A DNA stretch of 64,000 nt from Marvania coccoides (lineage: Eukaryota > Chlorophyta > Trebouxiophyceae > Chlorellales > Chlorellaceae), in the NCBI GenBank assembly GCA_963854735.1, contig OY978104.1, positions 310,001 through 374,000 of the forward strand. Reading direction: 5' to 3'. A program made the position numbers and the translations under genes. The notes under the pieces are model-generated. The model was given only the letters and a program-made list of their open reading frames with translations, made no database searches and had not been told where the DNA came from. Below, one piece after another: positions 56,128-64,000 of this stretch (position 1 is its first letter; each line of letters opens with the position of its first letter).

Positions 56128-57387
56128 CTAGTTCAGGGGTAATGTCAGCACTGGGGGCATCGACTGGGGTCCCAGCGCGCTCAGCAGCGGGGAGCCGTCA
56201 GGCTGCCGCCGCAGCCACTCCTCCAGCTCCGCCAGCGTGGCTTCGACCACCGTGGGGTCATCGACTGGGTGCTGGTATACCCCTGTCACCCCAGCCAGCT
56301 TGTGGTGTTCCGCGGAGGCTGCCGACGCTGCAGATTCAGTGAGCTGGTTCTGCGCCGGCAGCGGCGTCTGCGCGATAAACTTCTCCTGGGAGGCCCACAG
56401 GTCGCCCTGCAGCAGCTCGAAGATGGAAGGGCTGGAGGGGGAGGGGGTGAAGCCCAGTGGTCGCGAGGGCGACTCCTGCTGCGGCGCCAGCGTCGGTCGC
56501 CGGTGCTGGTGCGGCGGCTGGTCTGCGGGCGGCGGCGGGCGGCAGCCCATAGCGCTGGCGATCAGCTCCTCTAGCGAGACAAGGGGGGCAGGGGGGATCG
56601 ATGCGGCACGCAGCGCTGCCGTCAGCGGCGACTCGGGGACGTCTTTGGGCTTCGGCATCTCTCGCATCGCGTCCGACAACAGCGCCTCTAGGATGAGGGG
56701 CATGGTAGGGGCGTTGGGTAGAATGCAGGGGGAGGCCATTTGCGGGGGAGTATCCGAAGATAAGTGAGGCACGGTGGTGGTGGCGCCGGAGGAGGTGGGG
56801 TCGTCGCTGGGCACGCCTGTAAGCTTGTTTTTGCGCTCGTTCCGCGCCATGCGCTGCCTGCAGTTGTGCTGGTGCAGGCGGAAGCGGCAGGTCCGTCTCA
56901 GGCCATCAAACTCCGTGAGGGGGTGGAGGCGGGCGCACTGTGGGGTGGAGAAAGGTTTATTAGATACCATGGCATACACAAGCATGAAAACGCACGAAAA
57001 AGTCGGGGACTTGGTTCACCTTTTGGCAGAAACGCTGCAGAGACCCCGCCACTAAAATTTCCTGTGCTCCCATGTGCTCAGGGCACAGCCGGCATTTCTG
57101 CAAGATGGGTTTGAATTGGTTAGTCGTTACGAGCGCGTGGGGCAGCCCTGACGGCGCTGAAACGCGTGCAAGTTTGAATGGCTCACAATTGCATATCGCC
57201 GGTGGAGGGCCTTTCCACAGGACGGAATCCTACAGAAATTGCCTTTGACCTTCACAGGTGACCGCAGCTCTGCTGACTGTATGCTGGGGGCGGCCAGGGA
57301 CAGCTGCCCCTCAGGAAGCGCTGCGAGGCTTGTGGGATCAGTAGTGTCATCTAGCGAGGTAGCACCCCACTCTGGCCCGCCTTCCAT
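56128..57387 (-). CDS. SBP-box transcription factor
   Basis: Three exons, 57387-57187, 57097-57020 and 56937-56128, give 362 aa. The SBP domain spans residues about 49-130: FCRIPSCGKALHRRYAIKC, CPEHMGAQEILVAG, LQRFCQKCARLHPLTEFDG, and RRTCRFRLHQHNCRQRM with the basic nuclear signal ARNERKNK. The two zinc sites are close to consensus, although the first has a reduced spacing and the second carries an additional Cys (HNCRQ). SBP factors bind GTAC-core DNA and exist only in green plants and algae (for example CRR1, which controls copper and hypoxia responses in Chlamydomonas). The C-terminal 220 residues are Pro/Ser/Ala-rich without known domain. All junctions are phase 0. Confidence 0.92.
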
Positions 57388-57771
57388 GGCGCGTGACGTG
57401 GATTTTTTATTTGGTTAAAACATTTCAGGTGAAATAGACGTCCTGTACACTTGTTGCGCCGCTCGCCGACGTGCCTAGAATGAAATGTGCCTAGAAAAAA
57501 CCAGCTTCTTTTAGGCGGTGCGGCAGCTGACCGCATTATTGGACGGCATAATTGGACGGCGCAGACACTTTTCTTGTCAGCCAGCTTTTCGCAGTCTTAG
57601 CCAGCTTATTGCACATGCTTTTTGGTTGGTGTGTTCAAGGAGATTTTTGTTTTGTTTATGTTGAAAATAAAGTTGCAAAAATTCAAAATTTTACAACGTT
57701 TCGTGATGGTAACATGGAAACACCCAATGTTTATCCTTTTCGTAAATCGCAAAACTTATATATAGATAAAA
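57388..57771. promoter_or_regulatory. Divergent promoter region
   Basis: 384 AT-rich bp between the SBP-box start (minus) and the glycosyltransferase-like start (plus). No gene is seen. Confidence 0.35.
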
Positions 57772-59089
57772 ATGCCAAGTGGGTCAAATGCAAACATAAA
57801 AAAATGTCTACTCACCATTGCAATCGTCCTCATTGCCATCGCTTTGCAATATCAACTATATTTGTCTGTGAGCGATCTGAGCTTAGAAGGCAGTGGAGCG
57901 AGCCCACATTCGTCAACCTTCATCAAAGATTCAAATAATCTCGTCCAAAAAAATTCACAGCAACGCCCCATAGGGCACGTGTTTCCATTTTATTTCACAG
58001 AAGACGACGTGTACTTTGGCCATAACGTCCGTGGTCTGCGGAAAGCGCTCCTTAAGGCGGTAAATGACGGTTGCTTGAGCAAATGGGACTCATCGAACCT
58101 AATCCATGTCATGTTCGCCCACTCCACCCAGCCCGTGAGCCAGGACTACATCCAAGTGCAAATGGAGCAGCACACCAGCGCCTTCTTTCGCGACAGCTAC
58201 CTGGAAAAGCTGCAAAAGGCTAAACAGATTTGGGAATTTTCGCCGCTCAATGTGGCCGACCTCAAAGAGCATTTGAACCTGGATGCGTTTTACGTGCCCA
58301 CGATGCTGACCTACGACCAAGAATCGCCGCCCTACGCCTGCTGCACCAGCGCCGGCGGCCCCCAATTCGACGAAGGAGACACGTTTCAATCGTACTCGAA
58401 AGGGTGCTACACGAAGTGGAGTATCAAGGGTGGGGTTCCAGTAGCCATCGGGCACAAGGCTTCTGAGCATCCCCAGCGGCCATGCAACTTGGCGAGCGTT
58501 CCCAAACCCAGCGCAGATAATGATGTTTTTTTCTTTGGGTACATGCCAAAAGCCGCTGAAAACCTGCGGGAGAAGCTGTGCGATGAGCTCGTCGACGCGG
58601 GGTTTTCCCTGTCGTGCCTGCAGTTCACTTTTGGCCCGACTTTAGAGCGCTTTGTTTGCAGTAAGTTTAGCTTTTTCATCGTCATGAACACCCTGCACAG
58701 AATTGCTTGTTTTCTATTTAATTTCTGAAAATTTACGCCAATTTCAATGCGTTAGTTTCGCCGTCTTACGTGTCTACCTTGCAGAGGCGAAGGTCATCGT
58801 TAGCGATAATTACTATCCCGAAGCCTCGCTGGGCACCCACAGAATCGACCCCCTGCTGTTGGCGGGAAAAGTCGTCGTCTCAGCACCCTCCGTCGACGAA
58901 GACCTCGACCAAACCTACTCAGATTTTGTAGTGTTTGCTGAGCACAGTGAAATACCAAGAACCGTCAAGTCAATCCTTGCCGACTGGCCCAGCTGGGATA
59001 AGAAGCGATGGGAAAACCAGGCGCGCTTTGCAGAGCTCGCCAGGGACGTCACCCCTTTATGCAATGCCTTGAGACAGCTGAATAAATGA
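57772..59089 (+). CDS. Type II membrane glycosyltransferase-like protein
   Basis: Two exons, 57772-58660 and 58785-59089, give 397 aa. A signal anchor covers residues about 11-30 (CLLTIAIVLIAIALQYQLYL). The lumenal part contains IWEFSPLNVADLKEH and FYVPTMLTYD, and the second exon codes KAKVIVSDNYYPEASLGTHR followed by IDPLLLAGKVVVSAPSVDED. The HRI...LLxxGKVVVS pattern resembles the sugar-nucleotide-binding half of certain GT-B glycosyltransferases in algae and large DNA viruses. Donor and acceptor are unknown. Like the esterase-like gene at 45506 it is AT-richer than neighbours and poor in introns. Function is inferred and moderately uncertain. Confidence 0.6.
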
Positions 59090-59349
59090 CGACGGGCTCT
59101 GTGAACGGCGAAGAAAGCAGTCGGACCTTTAAATGCCTCCACGCTCTGCGTGTGCACCCGCGGGGTTTCCCTAATAAAGATATACAGCGACTGATGCTTT
59201 GGAATCCTCTTCTTGCCCAGCGAAAGTGCTGCATCTTCTCTGAACTTTGTTTCATCACTCTCGGTTTTCGTCGGTATTTTACATCGAGTGTATCATCATC
59301 GGTTAACAAGGGCCACCGGACTGAGTTTCCACTCTTTCTTCATTTAAAA

Positions 59350-61224
59350 TCAACCACGCGGTGGCGGCTGGGGGGCTCCACCCTGATTCGGCGCCCCTTG
59401 AGGCGGCGCCGGCTGAAACTGCTGTTGCTGCTGGTAGTGTTGCTGCTGGCGGTATTGCTGCTGCTGCTGTTGCTGCTGGTAGGCAGCGGGGTGCATGTGG
59501 TGCGGCTGAAGCGACATGGCGCCCAGCTGCCCCGCGGTGGCGTGCGCCTGGAACTGCTGCTGAGGGTGCATCGGCATCTGCTGCGGCGGGAAAGCGTACC
59601 CCCCCGCAGGCGGCGGCGGCGGCGGCACATAGTGCCCCAGATACTGCGGCGGGCCCGGCTGGAACTGCTGCTGATACTGCGGCGGGCCTGCGTGGTACTG
59701 CTGTTGGTACTGTGGTGGCGGCATCGGCACGCAGCCGAGAGGGCCGTAGGGGGGGTTAAGGGGGATTGCTTGGCGTGGAGGAGGTCGCGGGTACTGCTGC
59801 TGACCACCTCTCCCCCCACGACCGCCTCCCCCTCCGCCTCGGCCTGCTCCTTCTCTGGGCGGCCGAGCCGGCCGAGAGCCTCGTTCTTTCTTTCCTTCGG
59901 GGGCGCCAGCTGCGCCCCCCGCGCCCTCGCGCTCGCCCTTGCGCTTGGCTTTTAACTTACGCTTGTACTGCGCCTCCTGCAAACCACGAAAATGCAACAA
60001 AAGTGAATTTTAGCAACAATTTCAAGCCGTGATTGTTGTTTGATGTATGAATAAATGAATCGTAAGCCCCTCTAAGAAGATAAGCAGCTACCAATGAACT
60101 ATCCAAAACGTATCATAGTAAAATAAAACAGTTCTTACCGCTTCGTCGTCAGAAAATTGAGCTTCCAACGCTGCCGCTGCTCCGCCGCCGCCTTCCCCTC
60201 CCTCAGCAGCCGCCACATCTTCATCGTACCCTTTCACCCGCAGCTCTTCCTCCAGCACGTATTCCGCCAGCCTGTCCACGCAAAACACCGGCGCTTCGGG
60301 CTTCAGTCCAGGCGGAACACCCCCGCCCCCGCCGGCATATCGCAGCGCATACAACGGTGCTTGCACGGGGCCAAAGATGTCTTCCACTGCGCCGATGACG
60401 GTGCGATCCTCAAGCACCAGCACCGAGCCCTCGTTGAGCGCACGGGAGCCGGGGGAGGCTCGCACCACGATCGTTCCTTCAATCACGCTCAGCACGCTAC
60501 CAGCGCGACTCAAAGCGTCGTCAGCTGTCACTGCCACCTCCAACGCGGGCGGCGGCGCGGCGCCGAAGAGCTGCTCCGCTGCGGAGGGGGCTGGGCCCGC
60601 TGGCTCGCTGTCCTCAGCGTCCATTGCATCAACGATTCTTCGAATTTCGATATAATCGACAATCTCCTCAATTTCTTCCGCGCTTTCGCTGTCTTCCTCG
60701 CTGTCGTCGGAGCTCTCGGTCTCGTACTCGCTGTTAACCTCCATGCCGGCCACGGGGGCCAGCGCCTGCCGGCTGGATAGCCGGAATTGAGGCAACAGCT
60801 CCACTGTGACCCGCTCGTCTGAAAAAATATCACCAGAGGATCAATCTAGGGCCGTTTTTAATGATTGAAACAATAAAATTAACGGAAAGTGAAGCACACT
60901 ATTGCGAAATGCAAACCAAAGCTTTTTTTTACCTGCTTCGTCTACATGAAGGTCCAATTTCCACTGCTCCACCAGCAGGGCGTCCTGTGGGGCCTCATCT
61001 GAGCCCGAGCTCTCCGATTCATCTTCGCTGCCCATGCGCGCGTCTCCCTCGTCGTCAGAAGAAGTGGACTCGTCGCTGGAGGTGTCTTCCTCCTCTTCGC
61101 TAGAGCTGGGAAGTCCGGCAGCGGCGGCGGCAGCGGCAACTTGAAGGTCGTCGACCGACGCCAGCTCTGGCTCCATACGGTCGCCAGCCATGTTGGCCAC
61201 AAAATCCAGGTCGTTTCGATTCAT
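59350..61224 (-). CDS. NAF1: NAF1, H/ACA snoRNP assembly factor
   Basis: Three exons, 61224-60933, 60818-60139 and 59976-59350, give 532 aa. NAF1 binds dyskerin during H/ACA RNP assembly and is replaced by GAR1. The Gar1-like core is clear: SVLSVIEGTIVVRAS, EGSVLVLEDRTVIGAVEDIF, GPVQAPLYALRY, then VFCVDRLAEYVLEEELRVKG and QFSDDEAEAQYKRKLKAKRK. Acidic Ser/Asp/Glu tracts flank the core and a long RGG, Pro and Gln-rich tail ends the protein; all are typical of NAF1. RuvB-like 2 in this window takes part in the same snoRNP assembly route. The start is the first ATG; an upstream in-frame TTG was not used. Confidence 0.9.
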
Positions 61225-61646
61225 TTGGTTGCGTCGTTCAAAGGGCAAACGTTTTTTTCCCTCACAAATTGATTTTAGAACTAGAGTTTTGTTATAATTT
61301 TTAATGGGGTGCGTGCAGCGAAATTGTACATAGATTTATTTATATATGTTATTATTTTACAAGATGAACGCTGCATGTTGCGCTTGACACAAACGTTGGC
61401 GGCCGCGGCACTTTAAATTCTTCAGAGCTGCAAGACATAAAGGATTAAACGCTATACGGTCGAATTTAGGCCTTGAGCACGAATAGGACAGTCCCTAGGA
61501 GGCCAGAGATTATTGCAGCAGGGCATTGGTTCGCTCACAGGTGAGAACTTTACAAAGTAAATGTCAACGTCAATCACAATTCTTCAACACAACAAAACTG
61601 AAAAGGAAAATTAAGTAACAAATTTTAATTGTAGACATAAACCCCG
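61225..61646. other. Spacer between NAF1 start and PDZ-like stop
   Basis: 422 AT-rich bp with the NAF1 promoter and the 3' UTR of the PDZ-like gene. No gene is seen. Confidence 0.4.
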
Positions 61647-62597
61647 TCATCTCCCGCTCCAGCCCGCAGCCAGGGTGTCTAAGTACCCCGAAGAGGCAGC
61701 TACACCGAGAATGACCGCTGCTGGCAACACAAACGCAGCCAACAAGCCTAGAATGAAGGGGGTATCGTTCCTGTCCGATGTCTGCTGGAAATACTCTTTT
61801 CGCCGCGCCTGCCGCCGCTCCAGGTCGGTCATACCCGCGCTTTTTGCCTGCTGCTTTGCTGCAAGGCGCTCGCCGATGGTCATCCTGCTTGTACTGTTTT
61901 GTACTGCCTGATCCGTGGATGACGTGGCCTTGGCTTCGGCAGCGATGGCGCTCAGCAGGTCAACGGCCGCCTCTCCTCCTTCTCCGTCCGAAACACCGCT
62001 GCTGCTAGTCTCTCCGCTGCTGCTGCTTTCGGTGGTAGAAATCGCGCCGTCCTGCTCCTCCCACTGCTCCAATGGCGCCGCAGACAGCTCCAGCTTGACA
62101 AACGTCGCTCTGCGCATTCGTATGGCGTCCCGTACGTACCGCAAACTTGCCCTGTCATTCAGAGGCCAAGTTTCTTCAGCCCGAATCGGGTCTGACAGCG
62201 CTAGTAACTGCTGCCCGGGGACTACTCCCGCCTTCGCAGCCTCGCTGCCCGCCGCTACAGCCGCCACGACGATGGCTTTGCCCCGCCCAGCGCGAACAGC
62301 ACAGAAGCAAATCGTGGTCTGAGCTTCGGCCGTTGGCAAATCTAGTAGAAGGCGGGAGGGTTGGGTTGTGGTGGTAGAGGGTGATATATTAGTGTCTGAG
62401 GCTGACTGATAGCGGGGAAGGCGGTGTCGGCAGAAGAAGGAGGTAGGGAAAAGCGGTGGAGGGAACGATGGCGGGTGTTTTGAAGAGAGCGCTGAGAGGC
62501 GAGAAGGACTGGCGGGAGCAAGGGATGTGGTGCCATTTGTAATCTGAACGCAGTAGGAGCGGCAAGCTCCAATGTGTGCGGAGCGAGTGGCTAGCAT
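61647..62597 (-). CDS. PDZ-like plastid protein with C-terminal membrane helix
   Basis: A single frame of 316 aa without introns. Residues 1-80 are Ser/Pro/Arg-rich with few acids, like a chloroplast transit peptide. Residues about 85-175 look like a PDZ fold (SRLLLDLPTAEAQTTICFCA, AAGSEAAKAGVVPGQQLLAL, LRYVRDAIRMRRATFVKLEL). A Ser/Glu linker follows, then MTIGERLAAKQQAKSAGMTD and a C-terminal helix (FILGLLAAFVLPAAVILGVA). Such tail-anchored PDZ proteins occur in thylakoids; no partner or reaction can be named. The long N-terminus means the start is not certain. Confidence 0.6.
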   Translation of the reverse strand: MLATRSAHIGACRSYCVQITNGTTSLAPASPSRLSALSSKHPPSFPPPLFPTSFFCRHRLPRYQSASDTNISPSTTTTQPSRLLLDLPTAEAQTTICFCAVRAGRGKAIVVAAVAAGSEAAKAGVVPGQQLLALSDPIRAEETWPLNDRASLRYVRDAIRMRRATFVKLELSAAPLEQWEEQDGAISTTESSSSGETSSSGVSDGEGGEAAVDLLSAIAAEAKATSSTDQAVQNSTSRMTIGERLAAKQQAKSAGMTDLERRQARRKEYFQQTSDRNDTPFILGLLAAFVLPAAVILGVAASSGYLDTLAAGWSGR

Positions 62598-63073
62598 CGA
62601 AAAAATATCTTGGTGGTAGGATTATATTCCAAAGCGAAGAGGGAACAGCAGGCTATATAGTAACTAAACTGGCTTTATTTTTTATTTTATTTTGGTTTGA
62701 TCACTGGGAGAGGCTAAGTGAGAAGCACTTTTTCAAACTGGGCGCCAATTGGTTGCAACATTGACAACAGTTGACTGTACAGTCAAACCTCGAGGGGAAG
62801 TATCTCCTCTTGCAGCTTGATTCGAAGCCCGCTATTCCTTGGATACAGTATTGATCTACCACCAGTGCATCATCATTTGGTCTTTTCCCCCGAAACTGAA
62901 AACCTACACCGCTCTTCCAACGACAAGGTCCTTGATAACGTGCCCGCAGTCTTTCATTGAGACTAAAAGAAACACCGCGCCAGAATATAAAAGCAATAAT
63001 GAACCGCAAGAATTCAAGTTCAGTTATGTAAACGTTACATATTAGAATTTATAATTTCTTCCTATAACTAGCT
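62598..63073. other. Spacer with a 16-bp palindrome
   Basis: 476 bp between the PDZ-like start and the gyrase B stop. A perfect palindrome TTGACTGTACAGTCAA lies at 62771-62786. It contains the GTAC core recognised by SBP-box factors, but at a single site this is weak evidence. No gene is seen. Confidence 0.4.
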
Positions 63074-63921
63074 CTAAATGTCAAGGTCCTCCAGGCTCAG
63101 CAGCTGCCCGTGCCGCTCGATCAGCTCCCTCCGCGGGCCCACCTTGTCGCCCATCAGCAGCGTGAACATGTGGCTGGCCTCCGCCGCGTCGTCCAGGGTG
63201 AGCTTGCGCAGCGTGCGGCGCTGTGGGTCCATTGTTGTGGCCCACAGCTGCTCAGGCATCATCTCGCCTGCACAGATAGAGCATACATCCATAATTAATA
63301 AGAAAATAACGAGAGAGGAAAAAAACACAGACACTATATCTAGAGGCGTTGAGTATCCTCGAACGGCGCAGCCGTGCAAATTAATACTAAAGAAATCAAA
63401 TATAATGCACTCGAATTTGCAAAATTTCAGTTTATTCTGCTTATAAAGACCTTGATCTTGCTGGCGCGCTTAAAAACGCTACCAACAGACGGACAATAAA
63501 GCAGTGCTTTCTCCCGCTCACCTAGCCCCTTGAAGCGCTGCACGTTGTAGCTCCCCTGCTTCATTCCCACGGTGGCCTTGGCCAGCTCCTTGTCGCTGTA
63601 GCAGTACCGCGTGTCTTTCTTCCCGCCGGTGCCCACGTCAAGGCGGTACAGCGGCGGTACGCCCACGAACACGTGGCCATCTTCAAACAGCTGGCGCTGG
63701 TATCGAAACAAGAACGTAAGCAGCAGGGTGCGGATGTGGGCGCCGTCCACATCAGCGTCCGTCAGAATGATGACCTTGCCATAGCGCAGGCCGCTCAGCT
63801 CCTCACCCTTGAGGCCTAGTCCTAGTCCCACGATCAGGCTCGAAATTTCGTTGTTTTTGTACAGTCGAGCGTCGTCCTGGCGCTCCACGTTCAGAATCTT
63901 GCCCCGCAGCGGCAAAATGGC
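63074..63921 (-). CDS. gyrB: DNA gyrase subunit B, organellar, 3' part
   Basis: The two last exons are present, 63921-63522 and 63267-63074 (198 codons including the stop); earlier exons lie beyond the window. The Toprim domain is seen: [40 protein letters not shown] with the metal-binding DxD, and the GyrB tail [22 protein letters not shown]. The protein ends with [16 protein letters not shown], typical of bacterial-type GyrB. With GyrA it supercoils plastid and mitochondrial DNA in plants. The phase-1 intron between the exons is GT-AG; the next intron continues to the window edge and carries a dispersed element in inverse orientation. Confidence 0.93.
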
Positions 63922-63977
63922 CTGCGATGGAAATGGCTAGAAAAGGTCAATTTTGGAATCAGAAAATACATTTAAAA

Positions 63978-64000
63978 CGAGCGTAATTATCCTCGGAGTA
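63978..64000 (-). repeat. Dispersed short element, truncated by window end
   Basis: Minus-strand match to the family core (TACTCCGAGGATAATTA-GCTC form, closest to the diverged copy at 11594-11632), inside the upstream gyrB intron. The rest lies outside the window. Confidence 0.6.

Overview
This window is nuclear DNA from a plastid-bearing green alga (Viridiplantae, most likely a chlorophyte or prasinophyte lineage). Genes lie on both strands at about one per 2 kb. Nearly all are split by short introns of about 55-250 nt, there are no operons or Shine-Dalgarno sites, and all three standard stop codons are used. The green-plant signature is strong: a B3-domain factor, an SBP-box factor, an ATX-type SET methyltransferase, a DASH cryptochrome, and several proteins with plastid-type N-termini (DapB, TatA/Tha4, PSRP1-type hibernation factor, a BSD2-like zinc-finger protein, gyrase B). 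Exon coordinates were worked out by hand. Every multi-exon model closes in frame except one, which carries a homopolymer frameshift.

Layout. 0-10 kb: B3 + AP2-like factor, CCDC174-like protein, a small one-helix membrane protein, an E2 ubiquitin conjugase, ERV46, a CAX cation/H+ exchanger and a DnaJ-type zinc-finger protein. 10-22 kb: a secreted RCC1-like propeller with a GPI-anchor-like tail, an organellar YchF/OLA1 GTPase, and a large trithorax-like H3K4 methyltransferase. 22-33 kb: DASH cryptochrome, an mRNA-export adaptor with a UAP56-binding motif, an ankyrin-HDAC fusion, PSRP1 and ERV41. 33-45 kb: HMG-box protein, RuvB-like 2, a DUF218 protein, a 1,085-residue protein with RLY/FxPxI repeats, a plastid DUF3119-like protein, ATG10 and a YIPF protein. 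45-64 kb: an intronless PC-esterase/SGNH-like membrane protein, a CBE1-like eIF4E-binding protein, DapB, TatA, SKP1, an SBP-box factor, a glycosyltransferase-like protein, NAF1, a PDZ-like plastid protein, and the 3' end of gyrase B.

Genes that probably work together: ERV41 and ERV46 form one early-secretory cargo receptor. The ATX methyltransferase, ankyrin-HDAC, RuvB-like 2 and HMG-box protein all act on chromatin. SKP1 and the E2 belong to ubiquitin ligation, and ATG10 is a ubiquitin-like E2 of autophagy. YchF, PSRP1, DapB, TatA, gyrase B and the zinc-finger protein serve organelles.

The most unusual signals are a dispersed element of about 64 nt (five copies, one with a perfect 15-bp target duplication inside an intron), a high share of GC-AG introns (5 of about 73), a B3-then-AP2 domain order reversed from land-plant RAV factors, a secreted RCC1 propeller, and an in-frame intron that interrupts a zinc-finger motif without a stop codon. 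I found no tRNA, rRNA, CRISPR array or autonomous transposon.
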